Source: Maribacter algarum (ex Lu et al. 2025) (nom. illeg.)
Lineage (GTDB): Bacteria; Bacteroidota; Bacteroidia; Flavobacteriales; Flavobacteriaceae
Length of the DNA stretch: 64,000 bases
Reading direction: 5' to 3'
Assembly (NCBI GenBank): GCA_947495915.1
Contig: CANMAW010000001.1
Span: 1 to 64,000 of the forward strand
Shown here: one piece after another, positions 1 through 8,428 of the stretch
How positions within the stretch are numbered: the first letter of the stretch is position 1
Layout: each line of letters opens with the position of its first letter
Made by a program: the position numbers and the translations under genes
Notes under the pieces: model-generated
Told to the model about the DNA's origin: nothing
What the model saw: the letters and a program-made list of their open reading frames with translations, nothing else
The model's database searches: none

Positions 1-2
1 GC

Positions 3-68
3 GATGATGCAGCTTTTATGACTGCAGAAACTATTCAAATTGGTGGTGGTCAAGGACTAGGTATTTAA
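3..68 (+). CDS. C-terminal end of a short-chain dehydrogenase/reductase (partial)
   Basis: Only the last 21 codons are inside the window, ending in TAA at 66-68. The translated end contains FMTAETIQIGGGQGLG, which resembles the closing segment of classical SDR enzymes (a hydrophobic/T-G element followed by a DGG-like turn and a short tail). The next genes handle 2-keto-3-deoxy sugar acids, so a uronate or keto-uronate reductase (for example a DEH reductase as in alginate use) is a reasonable guess. The visible part cannot prove it. The gene converges on the lacI-type gene and shares a terminator hairpin with it. Confidence 0.55.
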   Translation, partial: DDAAFMTAETIQIGGGQGLGI

Positions 69-86
69 AAAAATATACTTTGGTAT

Positions 87-119
87 AAAGCGTTATAGTG
101 AATTCACGATAACGCTTTT
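87..119. terminator. Bidirectional terminator between converging genes
   Basis: A perfect 10-bp inverted repeat, AAAGCGTTAT (87-96) and ATAACGCTTT (109-118), encloses a second palindrome GTGAATTCAC. It ends in T-rich sequence on both strands. It lies between the SDR stop codon and the stop of the regulator, so it can serve both transcripts. Confidence 0.75.
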
Positions 120-1136
120 CTATTTAGACGAATCTCGTGCAATCAATTCTGAGTCTAGAATTAATTTATTTAAAGATTGTTGCACCACATCTTTATCTAC
201 ATAACCTAAAAAGGTTTCTGCAGCTAATCTTCCTATTTGCCTACTGTGTTGATTTATACTTGTTATTGAAGGTGTTACTAAAGAAGTAAACGGTTCATTT
301 CCAAAACCTACCAATTTAATTTCTTTAGGTACTTTAATGTTCTTCTCTTTTAAAACTTGCAATGCTCCCAATGCAGCATAATCACTAGCCACATAAACAG
401 CATCTGGTCTATCTTTTAAAGTCAATAATTTTTCAATCTGATGTCTACCATCTTCTAATGTTAAGCTACTTTCTATAAGTAATTCATCATCAAGTGGTAG
501 GTTGTGTTTTTTTATAGCATCTATATATCCTCGTATTCTATTATTAAATATTCGAGTTCTTCGATAACCCCCAATATGAGCAATTCGTTTACAGCCTTGT
601 GCTACCAAATGCTCTATAATCATATGACTACTTTCGTAATCATTTATACCAACATAATCGACATTCAAATCATTCTCTCCCCTATCAAATAAAATTAAAG
701 GAATTCCGTTAGACTTTATTTTTTCATAAAATGATAAATCCACCGTTTCATTTGCCATTGATGCTATAATACCATCTACCTGTAAATAAAGTAACGTATC
801 AATATTATCACACTCTTTTTCAAATGACTCGTTAGACTGGGTTATTATTATATTATATCCTGCCTTATTCAGCACCTCTTCCATATTCTCGACTACCGAA
901 GAAAAGAAATTACTGTTAGTTCTTGGCACGATTAAACCTACCAACTTACTTTTTCCTTTTCTTAAGGCACTTGCCAAATGATTAGGTTGGTAATTCAATT
1001 CTTTAGCAACTTGTTTTACAGCTTTCTTTGTTTTTATGCTTATACGCGCATCATCATTTAAAGCTTTCGAAACTGCTGCAGTCGAAATACCTAAAACAGT
1101 TGCAATGTCTTTTAAAGTTGTTCTTTTTTTATTCAA
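120..1136 (-). CDS. LacI-family transcriptional regulator
   Basis: A 338-residue LacI/GalR repressor. The N-terminus holds the helix-turn-helix and hinge (TLKDIATVLGISTAAVSKAL, residues 7-26, then NYQPNHLASALRKGKS). A periplasmic-binding-protein-like sensor domain follows, with typical LVGLIVP and HIGG segments. The start is TTG at 1134-1136: no in-frame ATG lies nearby and a stop codon sits just upstream. The gene is divergent from kdgK. The intergenic region carries two palindromic LacI-type operators, one on its own promoter, so it very probably represses itself and kdgK. The inducer is unknown; KDG or a related keto-sugar acid is an inference from the neighbours. Confidence 0.9.
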   Translation of the reverse strand: MNKKRTTLKDIATVLGISTAAVSKALNDDARISIKTKKAVKQVAKELNYQPNHLASALRKGKSKLVGLIVPRTNSNFFSSVVENMEEVLNKAGYNIIITQSNESFEKECDNIDTLLYLQVDGIIASMANETVDLSFYEKIKSNGIPLILFDRGENDLNVDYVGINDYESSHMIIEHLVAQGCKRIAHIGGYRRTRIFNNRIRGYIDAIKKHNLPLDDELLIESSLTLEDGRHQIEKLLTLKDRPDAVYVASDYAALGALQVLKEKNIKVPKEIKLVGFGNEPFTSLVTPSITSINQHSRQIGRLAAETFLGYVDKDVVQQSLNKLILDSELIARDSSK

Positions 1137-1151
1137 TTAGTTTATATATAT

Positions 1152-1171
1152 TTGTTTAATCGATTAACCAA
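1152..1171. promoter_or_regulatory. LacI-type operator O1
   Basis: TTGTTTAATCGATTAACCAA has the near-symmetric A/T arms and central CG step typical of LacI-family operators. It overlaps the -7 box and expected start point of the lacI promoter, in the right place for autorepression. It is the exact reverse complement of operator O2. Confidence 0.8.
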
Positions 1172-1199
1172 AAGTAACACTTTAATAATTTTAAACAAA
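1169..1199 (-). promoter_or_regulatory. Promoter of the lacI-type gene
   Basis: On the minus strand TTTG (1199-1196) is followed by exactly 19 bases and then TACTTTTG (1176-1169). This is a full match to the Bacteroidota -33/-7 consensus TTTG-N19-TAnnTTTG. Transcription would start about 25 bases before the TTG start codon, inside operator O1. Confidence 0.75.
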
Positions 1200-1230
1200 A
1201 AATGTCTCTTTTGGTTATTTTTTACTCCTG

Positions 1231-1250
1231 TTGGTTAATCGATTAAACAA
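1231..1250. promoter_or_regulatory. LacI-type operator O2
   Basis: TTGGTTAATCGATTAAACAA is the exact reverse complement of O1, 79 bp centre to centre. It lies 35 bp before the kdgK start, just downstream of a weak -7 candidate (TATTTTTT, 1216-1223). A bound repressor there would block kdgK transcription. The two sites could support a repression loop. Confidence 0.8.
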
Positions 1251-1285
1251 ATTAAAATCAGTACTTATTAAACTTATAAAACAAC

Positions 1286-2332
1286 ATGAAAAAAGTAGTA
1301 ACATTCGGTGAAATCATGCTTCGTTTAGCACCTCAAGGATTTTTAAGATTTTCTCAAGCTAATAATTTTGATGTAATATACGGAGGTGGGGAATCTAACG
1401 TAGCTGTTTCTTTAGCTAACTACGGTGTTCCTGTAGATTTTGTAACACGTTTACCAAAAAATGATATTGGTGAATGTGCGATGATGGAAATGCGTAAAAG
1501 AGGCGTTGGTGTAGATAAAATTGTATACGGTGGTGACCGTTTAGGAATCTATTTCTTAGAAACTGGTGCAGTATCTAGAGGTAGTAAAGTTGTTTACGAT
1601 AGAGCACACTCTGCTATTTCAGAAATTGAATCTGGTATGATCGATTGGGATGCTGTTTTTGAAGGTGTAGAATGGTTTCATTGGACAGGCATTACGCCAG
1701 CTATCTCACAAGGTGCTGCCGATGTATGTTTAGAAGCAGTAAAAGCTGCTAGTGCAAAAGGAATTACGATCTCTACAGATTTAAATTATAGAGCTAAACT
1801 TTGGACATACTGTGACGATGCACATAGAGAAAAAGTAATGGCTGGTTTAACCGAGTATTGCGATATTATTTTAGGTAACGAAGAAGATGCTGAAAAGCAT
1901 TTCGGAATTCACCCGGAAGGACTTGACGTACATAAAGATGGCGCTGATGTTAAAGCGGAAGCTTTCTTATCTGTATGTAAGCAAATGATGAAAAAATTCC
2001 CAAAAGCTAAAAAAGTAATTACCACTTTAAGAGGTTCAATATCTGCTTCTCATAATACATGGGCAGGTGTTCTTTGGGATGGAAATAAAATGTACGAAAC
2101 TCGCCAATATCAAATTACTGACATTGTTGATCGTGTTGGTGGTGGTGATTCGTTTATGGGAGGTTTAATTTATGGTTTACTTAAATACCCTGAAGATGAT
2201 CAAAACGCTTTAGATTTTGCAGTTGCAGCTTCATGTTTGAAACACACTATAAAGGGTGATGCAAACTTAGTCACTGTTTCAGAAGTTGAAAAACTTATGG
2301 GTGGTGATGCTTCAGGTAGAGTAGCAAGATAA
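1286..2332 (+). CDS. kdgK: 2-keto-3-deoxygluconate kinase (PfkB family)
   Basis: A 348-residue cytoplasmic sugar kinase of the PfkB/ribokinase family, predicted to phosphorylate 2-keto-3-deoxygluconate to KDPG for aldol cleavage. The N-terminal start MKKVVTFGEIMLRLAP and the YGGGESNVAVSLA segment (residues 32-44) are typical of KdgK. The C-terminal anion-hole/base motif is GGGDS (285-289) with catalytic Asp288 in place of the common GAGD. The gene is divergent from the LacI-type regulator and has an operator directly upstream, so induction by pathway substrate is likely. The phosphofructokinase remnant follows 16 bp downstream. Confidence 0.9.
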   Translation: MKKVVTFGEIMLRLAPQGFLRFSQANNFDVIYGGGESNVAVSLANYGVPVDFVTRLPKNDIGECAMMEMRKRGVGVDKIVYGGDRLGIYFLETGAVSRGSKVVYDRAHSAISEIESGMIDWDAVFEGVEWFHWTGITPAISQGAADVCLEAVKAASAKGITISTDLNYRAKLWTYCDDAHREKVMAGLTEYCDIILGNEEDAEKHFGIHPEGLDVHKDGADVKAEAFLSVCKQMMKKFPKAKKVITTLRGSISASHNTWAGVLWDGNKMYETRQYQITDIVDRVGGGDSFMGGLIYGLLKYPEDDQNALDFAVAASCLKHTIKGDANLVTVSEVEKLMGGDASGRVAR

Positions 2333-2348
2333 CTTTTAAACATTTACA

Positions 2349-2912
2349 ATGAATGCTAAAAAACCGACACTGATCTTTTGTGGTGGTGGCACGCTCCTGG
2401 CATAAATGCAGTCATAAGTACTATGGCCAACTTCTTTTTAAAAAGATGGGTATCGAGTTTTAGGATTACATGAAGGTTTAAAAGGAATATTTTCGGAATT
2501 TCCGAAAACCAAAGAGTTTGATTTTCCTCATGCTGATCGTATATTCAGCTGAGGAGGATCTACCTTGGTCATGAATAGATTCAAACCAAGTAACGAATAA
2601 CTAAATACCAAACTATATTTAGATAACAATGTAAAATTATTGGTTAGTATTGGTGGTGATTATACCGCCTCCACTGCTAACAGAATTATGGGGTTTGTTA
2701 AAAAAGAGAATATTGTCATTTCGAAAATTCATGTATCGAAAACAATTGAGAACAATCTCCTCCTTCCTGATCAAAATCTAACCTTTGGTTTTCATTCTGC
2801 AAAAGATGAAGGGGTTCAGATGTAAATACCACATGAAGATGCTATCGTTAAAGGAAACAACACACAAACAGCCTTTGCTCCTCTAAATACCAACATGGCT
2901 TCATGCATGTAA
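2349..2912 (+). pseudogene. Decayed 6-phosphofructokinase (PfkA family)
   Basis: When frames are joined, the segment reads as the N-terminal part of a PfkA-type phosphofructokinase: a nucleotide-binding start (CGGGTAPGINAVI, one base lost near 2393), KDGYRVLGLHEGL after a one-base insertion near 2440, GGSTLVMNRF, VSIGGDYTASTANRI, then KTIENNLLLPDQ and FGFHSAKDEGVQ. At least two frameshifts, a TGA at about 2552 and further TAA codons break it. Conserved residues have also drifted (GGDDT to GGDYT, TIDND to TIENN). The trace HEDAIVKGN near 2833 may be the following conserved stretch. The C-terminal half is missing. It probably once belonged to the kdgK transcript. Confidence 0.85.
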
Positions 2913-3064
2913 CTTATTTGCTTTTAACTGTACTATTGAAAATTTTGATACATAGAAAGTTGAAGCACAACAAAAACTCTAAATTTTTTATTAAAGGTTT
3001 TAATACGTTTTGCTATATCAATTTTGCCAAAAAACCGTCAGTATAGAAACTACATTTATTAAAT

Positions 3065-3246
3065 AAGTAACAAAGTTTAACTACATTTTAAAAGCAAGGC
3101 CTATGGTATTCACACCAATTATTAAAGACAACCAAAAAGAGAGCCTCACTAATATAAATAAATTGGCTTTTTGGTCGAAGTTTGTTCTATTTTTAACCAA
3201 TAATTGGTTTTTTACTAAAAAAGTAAGTGCTTTGATAACGCAATGA
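3065..3246 (+). pseudogene. Possible C-terminal remnant of an unrecognised gene upstream of dgoK
   Basis: An open frame after the decayed region ends in FWSKFVLFLTNNWFFTKKVS and stops four bases into dgoK (ATGA overlap). The tight overlap is what one expects from the tail of a former upstream gene in the dgoK-dgoA operon. An ATG exists at 3103 (47 codons), but the frame opens upstream of it. I do not recognise the family. An imperfect regulatory palindrome, AACCAA-TAA-TTGGTT (3195-3209), lies within it. It could be a small real gene or a gene remnant. Confidence 0.3.
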
Positions 3247-4187
3247 AAAATTCAGAATATTTTATTAGTTGTGATTGGGGAACATCTAATTTCAGAATAA
3301 GACTAGTCGAAGCCAACACTTTAGAAGTTATAGAAGAATGTACCTCAAATCAAGGTATAAAAACGCTATATCAACAGTTTTTACTTCAAACCGAGTACAA
3401 TCAAACGGATTTCTTTAAGAACTATCTATCAAGTCAAATTGCACGACTTAACAACTGGTCGAAAGCCAAGTTAGTAGTCATTGCCGGTATGGCGTCTTCA
3501 AATATTGGCATGCTAGAATTAGCGTACGCCAATGTTCCTATTTCATCATCTGGTGACGGTGTTAAGTATGAATTGATTCCCTTTCAAAAAAATCTAGAAA
3601 TTTTACTCATCTCTGGGGTTAAAGATTCTTTAGGAATGATGAGAGGAGAAGAAATTCAAGCCATAGGTCTCGCCAAACAATTAAAATCACATCAATCGGG
3701 TGTGCTCATCTTACCTGGCACACATAGTAAGCATATTGATTATGAAGGTGATACTTTTACCTCTTTCAAAAGTTTTATGACAGGTGAACTTTTTGAATTA
3801 TTTTCTTCAAAAAGTATCCTATCAAATAGCGTAGAAGCATGTGCTTGGTCTAAATTGCGAAAACCAGCATTTGAAATGGGTTTAGCTATAGGTTTTAATG
3901 GCAAAATGAATGAAAATCTTTTTTCTATTCGAGCTAAGCATTTATTACAAAATGAAAACCTTAAGAATAATTTTTTTATGCTCAGCGGCATGCTCATCGG
4001 TGATGAACTTTCTTATTTGCAATCTACAGATCAAAACGTTTTTCTAGCGGCGGAACAGCCGTTTTTTGAGCTGTATCAACTAGCATTACAAACAATAATA
4101 CCGCTACAACAAATAATTACTTTTTCTGGTTCTGATTTAGAAAAGGCATTTTTAATTGGTCAAAAACAAATTTTAGAAAAAATATGA
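3243..4187 (+). CDS. dgoK: 2-dehydro-3-deoxygalactonokinase (copy 1)
   Basis: A 314-residue kinase of the DgoK family, predicted to phosphorylate 2-keto-3-deoxygalactonate or -gluconate with ATP. The N-terminal phosphate-binding loop CDWGTSNFR (10-18), the AGMASSNIG segment, GMMRGEE and LPGTHSKH are all present, and the length is normal. It overlaps the following aldolase gene by four bases, so the two are translationally coupled. A second, clearly related but diverged copy lies at 25138-26088 in the same kinase-aldolase arrangement. This copy follows a degraded region, and its promoter is not obvious. Confidence 0.92.
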   Translation: MKNSEYFISCDWGTSNFRIRLVEANTLEVIEECTSNQGIKTLYQQFLLQTEYNQTDFFKNYLSSQIARLNNWSKAKLVVIAGMASSNIGMLELAYANVPISSSGDGVKYELIPFQKNLEILLISGVKDSLGMMRGEEIQAIGLAKQLKSHQSGVLILPGTHSKHIDYEGDTFTSFKSFMTGELFELFSSKSILSNSVEACAWSKLRKPAFEMGLAIGFNGKMNENLFSIRAKHLLQNENLKNNFFMLSGMLIGDELSYLQSTDQNVFLAAEQPFFELYQLALQTIIPLQQIITFSGSDLEKAFLIGQKQILEKI

Positions 4188-4828
4188 CAAACACAACTTC
4201 GTTTTCATGGGAAAGACATCAAATTACACCCATTGTAGGAATCATTCGTGGACTTGGAATTGAAGATGTTCTTGAATTGGCACAGGTTCATTCAAATACA
4301 GAATTCTATACCGTAGAAATTACGATGAACACGAACGGGGTAAGCGAAATTATTACAGAACTTAGACAAAAGTTTCCTGAGTTAAATGTAGGTGCTGGTA
4401 CGGTGTGCGATGTTCAAGATTTAGAAAAAGCTCTTTCTGCAGGTGCTCAATTCATAGTAACTCCTATAATCGATGAAGAAGTTATAAAAACTTGTGTGAA
4501 ACAAAAAATTCCTATTTTCCCTGGTGCCTACACTCCTTCTGAAATATTTAAAGCTTGGTCATTAGGAGCCTCTGGTGTTAAGGTCTTTCCTGCAACTCAA
4601 TTAGGTCCTCGATATATTAAAGATGTTTTAGCCCCTTTAAATACGATCAAACTGGTGCCTACTGGAGGTGTTTCTAAAGATAATATTAAATCTTTTTTTG
4701 AAGCTGGGGCAGTTGGCGCTGGCATGGGAAGCACCTTATATGACAAAGAATTAATACTTAAGAAGGATTATTTAGGCTTACAAAAACATTTCATTTCAAT
4801 TCGAGATGAAATCATCGATTTTATTTAA
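4184..4828 (+). CDS. dgoA: KDPG/KDPGal aldolase (copy 1)
   Basis: A 214-residue class I aldolase of the Eda/DgoA family that cleaves 2-keto-3-deoxy-6-phospho-gluconate or -galactonate to pyruvate and glyceraldehyde-3-phosphate. Visible elements are Glu45 in the VEITMNT strand, GAGTV (70-74), TPIID, FPGAYTP, and the Schiff-base Lys133 in VKVFPA. These positions agree with the classical Eda numbering. The ATG lies inside the end of dgoK. The protein is strongly similar to the second aldolase at 24498-25148, so the genome has redundant last steps. Confidence 0.92.
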   Translation: MTNTTSFSWERHQITPIVGIIRGLGIEDVLELAQVHSNTEFYTVEITMNTNGVSEIITELRQKFPELNVGAGTVCDVQDLEKALSAGAQFIVTPIIDEEVIKTCVKQKIPIFPGAYTPSEIFKAWSLGASGVKVFPATQLGPRYIKDVLAPLNTIKLVPTGGVSKDNIKSFFEAGAVGAGMGSTLYDKELILKKDYLGLQKHFISIRDEIIDFI

Positions 4829-5132
4829 GAAAACGAAGGGTGAACGCATAGCATGCAAAAGAAATTGGTATTGATTTATTAGATAATATTTTTATGATAA
4901 AGCAGAGGTTTACCAAGAAAATAACTGGTTAGACTATTGGGATAGTTATTTCAAAATATCCATTTTCATGTTGCAAGCCACCGTATACAATAATTAGCTA
5001 CTAACCCAAACTAAAATTAACGCGTATTAGGTTAATAATCAACCTAGAATTTAATCAATATCGATTATTTGATATCTAAGTCACCGGCATAAAGTTTTAT
5101 GCAATAAAAACTATAAATAAGAGTCAAACATA
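4829..5132. other. Intergenic stretch with a possible gene remnant
   Basis: About 300 bp between the converging dgoA and sulfatase genes. On the plus strand, two frames joined by a shift near 4890 give coding-like text: AKEIGIDLLDNIF, then DKAEVYQENNWLDYW and so on to a TAG near 4997. I do not recognise it, and it may be a degraded gene end. A short hairpin (GCATAAA/TTTATGC, 5087-5102) lacks a T-run, so I do not call it a terminator. Confidence 0.3.
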
Positions 5133-6629
5133 CTACTTAACATCTAACTTAAAAGTCTTATTAAATTTAGCCATTTCTTTTTCTTCCCAATCTACACTAA
5201 GTGATTCAGGGTCAAACCATAAGGGCTCAGAATGCGTTTTACTCCATTTTTCAGCTGCTTTTACCATGGTTTTCAACTGACCCATGTGTTGCTCACTTAA
5301 ATCATGTTCTTCACCCATATCTCGGTCAATATTAAAAAGCCTCCAAGTTTGTTGTTTAGTTTTTAGAGCTTTCCATTGATTTTGCCGTACACCCACATCA
5401 GTATAGCCTTCACGATGACGCATCACAAACACATAGTCATCTTTTCTAGGGTTTTCTAATGCAACAACAGATTGCCACACATTTTTTCCATCCAATATTT
5501 TATCTTCCGGAATTTCTGCTTTCGCCAATGCTGCAAACGTAGGATAGAAATCTAAGGTTGTGATTGGATAGTTAAAAATTGAATTACTTTCAATTTCATT
5601 CGGATAATGGAAGAACATAGGTACTCTGTAACCACCTTCAGCTGTACTACCTTTTCCTTCTTTTAAAGGGTAATTATTTGCCCCCTTGGTTAGCTTTCCT
5701 CCATTATCACTTAAGAATACGATAAGGGTATTATCTAAAACATTATTTGCCTTTAAAGATTCTACCAACTTACCTACCCCCCTATCTACAGCATAAACCA
5801 TAGCGGCGTAGGTTCTTCTATCTTTGTCTTTAATATGCGAAAACATCTGCATATCTTCCTTTTTGGCTTGCAATGGTACATGCGGTGCATTGTATGCTAA
5901 ATACAAAAAGAAGGGGTTTTTCTTCTCACTTGCAGTATTTACAAAGTCTACCGCTTTTCTTGATAGTTCATCAGTTAAATACTCTGTAGGGTTAGACACC
6001 ACATTTTTATTATGTTCTAAAGGTTTTACATAGTCAAAAATGAATTTTTGCCCAGAGGCTTTTTGTTTTGCAAATTTTACGGTATAGTCTTCAGGAAAAT
6101 AGTCATGACCACCGCCTAAAAAACCATAAAATTCTTGAAAACCTCTGTTGTTTGGGTGATATTTCGGAACATCACCTAAGTGCCATTTTCCTATTGCCCC
6201 TGTATAATATCCGGCATTTTGAAGCATTTTACTTATGAATGTTTCAGAAATGGTAATTCCCGAACTCCCATAGGCTTCACTGCTTGCTGGTAAATTAAAC
6301 TGCGAACCGATTGTATGAGGATATCTGCCTGTCATCAATGCAGCTCTACTTGGTCCACAAAATGGATGTGCCACATAACCCGACGTAAATTTCATTCCGT
6401 TAGCAGCCAGTTTATCCAATTCAGGTGTTGTTATTTCAGTTGAGCCATTAAAACCAACATCTGCATAACCTAAATCATCGGCCATTATAATGATAATATT
6501 AGGTCTTTTTTCTACAGTTGCAGCTTGCTCAGTTTCCACTTTCGGAAGGTCTTTACAAGCAGCGAACAGAACTATTAGAAACAACAGCGACATAATTAAT
6601 TTCGAATGCTCTCTATTTTTCAAACACAT
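5133..6629 (-). CDS. S1-type sulfatase, lipoprotein
   Basis: A 498-residue type I (formylglycine-dependent) sulfatase. The N-terminus has a lipoprotein signal ending in the lipobox LFAAC (Cys25), so it should sit in a periplasmic or outer membrane leaflet. The metal-binding start is NIIIIMADDLGYADVGFNG (Asp51, Asp52), and the maturation motif is C-G-P-S-R with Cys91 as the future formylglycine, followed by LMTGRYPH. The GKWHLGD segment is present. It is the last gene of the large minus-strand run, 44 bp after the next sulfatase gene. Its place next to GH127 genes suggests removal of sulfate from carrageenan-type oligosaccharides. The exact position and S1 subfamily cannot be told here. An internal ATG (Met13) is an alternative start. 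Confidence 0.9.
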   Translation of the reverse strand: MCLKNREHSKLIMSLLFLIVLFAACKDLPKVETEQAATVEKRPNIIIIMADDLGYADVGFNGSTEITTPELDKLAANGMKFTSGYVAHPFCGPSRAALMTGRYPHTIGSQFNLPASSEAYGSSGITISETFISKMLQNAGYYTGAIGKWHLGDVPKYHPNNRGFQEFYGFLGGGHDYFPEDYTVKFAKQKASGQKFIFDYVKPLEHNKNVVSNPTEYLTDELSRKAVDFVNTASEKKNPFFLYLAYNAPHVPLQAKKEDMQMFSHIKDKDRRTYAAMVYAVDRGVGKLVESLKANNVLDNTLIVFLSDNGGKLTKGANNYPLKEGKGSTAEGGYRVPMFFHYPNEIESNSIFNYPITTLDFYPTFAALAKAEIPEDKILDGKNVWQSVVALENPRKDDYVFVMRHREGYTDVGVRQNQWKALKTKQQTWRLFNIDRDMGEEHDLSEQHMGQLKTMVKAAEKWSKTHSEPLWFDPESLSVDWEEKEMAKFNKTFKLDVK

Positions 6630-6673
6630 ACATTTTAAGTTTTCGTTGATTCTCTTGTCAATAATTTGGTTGT

Positions 6674-8350
6674 TTAATTTGTACCAGATACCAAACGATT
6701 TTTATTTAAAAGCAGTAATAACTCCGATACTATATCTTCATTATCATTTGCAATATTCACGCTTTCTTTAGGGTCAACATTATGATCGAATAATTCTACA
6801 AATAAAGGTTCTTTGCTTGGTTGAGAACTATCTTTCCAAGCCACCAAACGATATTGTGCTGTTCGCATGGCATAGCCTACCAAATCGTTCTCAAACAAAG
6901 CCCTATTCCATTTTTGTTTTTGTTGACTTTTAATGCGATTTTCCACATTTTCTAATAGGGGTCCGAAGTAAGTTTCACGCATTGCTTGACGTAACGGTAT
7001 TGAACCCCATTCACGTAGTGCAGGAGAAGGAAACTGACTAAAGGCGGCTGTTTTCCATGGTTTATTCGGATTTTCTATCAGAGGCACAAAACTAGTTCCG
7101 TCTAAATATTCTGGCTTTTCTAAACCTGCCAATTCACATAGTGTAGGATATATATCGACAAGCTCGACTAGGGCCTCTGACTGTACTCCTCGAGAATTTA
7201 TTGGCATGTTGGGAGTACATATCATCATAGGCACCCTTGTAGCAATTTCATAATTGGTTGCTTTTCCCCAAAGCCCCATATCTCCTAAATGATAGCCATG
7301 ATCACTCCAAACAATTATAACGGTATTCTCGCGAACACCGGCATCTTCTAGGGCCTTAATCATTCGCCCAATTTGAGCATCGACGTAACTAATACAGGCT
7401 AGATAGGCATGCTTTAATGTGCGTTTCAATTCAGGGTCAAAATTTCCTTTCTTAGGTATGCCATCTCTTACCCGAAGTTCAAAAGAAGGGTGTAACGCCA
7501 TTGCGGCTCCATTCAAGGGTCCGTTAGTCTGGTCAGTTACCTCTATATCCTCAGAGTTATATAAGTCCCAATATTTCTTTGGTGCATTCCAATTGAGGTG
7601 AGGTTTGTGCATTCCTAAACCTAGAAAAAAAGGTTTATCCCCTTTGTTCACCATTTCTTTCATAGTAGCAATAGCTACATCTGTATTGAATCCATCGACA
7701 TAAGCATTATCAGGTACATCTGCGGCTTCGTACGCTGGGCCCATTGCTAGTCCGAATTTGGCGATATCACCATACTTGGCAAACATTTCTTTACGAATCT
7801 TATCTTTCTTTCGAACGTTCTCCTCTAAAACAAAACCACGGTTACCCAAATTTTTTTGTTTTCCTTCTAGAGGATGAGCTACTGGCTTTCTACTCCAAGA
7901 AAAATGTTCATCCTTATCGCCATGGTGAAATATTTTTCCGATACCTACGGTCTCATATCCATTATTCTTAAAGTGCTGCGGCAAGGTTATCACATTAGGA
8001 AATTGTTCACGCATTTTTATATAGTTGTGCGTAATACCGCTGCTCTCTGGTCTCATTCCTGTTAATACGCTTGCTCGTGAGGGGCCGCAAATAGCTTGCT
8101 GACAGTAGGCTTTATTAAACTGTATACCCTGTGAAGATAGCTTATCTAAATGAGGACTAATCGCTATTTCAGAGCCATAACTACCAAGTTCTGGCCTTAA
8201 ATCATCAATAGCTATAAATAGAATATTCGCTTTAGTTACCACCTTCGCATTATCATTCTTCTTTCCTTTTTGCGTACATGAATTAGATAAAAGTGCTAAT
8301 ACACCTAATAGGGTTAAACTAACAAATCTTATTTTTTGGTTGTATTTCAT
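6674..8350 (-). CDS. S1-type sulfatase, iduronate-2-sulfatase-like, lipoprotein
   Basis: A 558-residue sulfatase of the iduronate-2-sulfatase-like group (S1_7-like), recognised by NILFIAIDDLRPELGSYG, the catalytic C-G-P-S-R (Cys88), HNYIKMREQFPNVITLPQHF, FSWSRKP and WSDHGYHLGDMGLWGKATNYE. The N-terminal signal ends in the lipobox LSNSC (Cys25). It is a close paralogue of the neighbour at 8429-10075 (long shared blocks such as WGKATNYEIATRVP and SQFPSPALREW), pointing to tandem duplication and probable specialisation on different sulfate positions. In the carrageenan regulon, S1_7-like enzymes occur beside GH127 genes; the substrate here is inferred from that context. Confidence 0.9.
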   Translation of the reverse strand: MKYNQKIRFVSLTLLGVLALLSNSCTQKGKKNDNAKVVTKANILFIAIDDLRPELGSYGSEIAISPHLDKLSSQGIQFNKAYCQQAICGPSRASVLTGMRPESSGITHNYIKMREQFPNVITLPQHFKNNGYETVGIGKIFHHGDKDEHFSWSRKPVAHPLEGKQKNLGNRGFVLEENVRKKDKIRKEMFAKYGDIAKFGLAMGPAYEAADVPDNAYVDGFNTDVAIATMKEMVNKGDKPFFLGLGMHKPHLNWNAPKKYWDLYNSEDIEVTDQTNGPLNGAAMALHPSFELRVRDGIPKKGNFDPELKRTLKHAYLACISYVDAQIGRMIKALEDAGVRENTVIIVWSDHGYHLGDMGLWGKATNYEIATRVPMMICTPNMPINSRGVQSEALVELVDIYPTLCELAGLEKPEYLDGTSFVPLIENPNKPWKTAAFSQFPSPALREWGSIPLRQAMRETYFGPLLENVENRIKSQQKQKWNRALFENDLVGYAMRTAQYRLVAWKDSSQPSKEPLFVELFDHNVDPKESVNIANDNEDIVSELLLLLNKNRLVSGTN

Positions 8351-8428
8351 CTAACTTTTAGAATTCCACTAATGAGTTTTACCGTACTAGATATTCAAAG
8401 CTCACGACCAATAGCCAATTCATAGAAG

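Noticed and set aside
5087-5102. Hairpin GCATAAA/TTTATGC as terminator of the sulfatase operon
   Set aside because: The loop is only two bases and no T-run follows on the minus strand.
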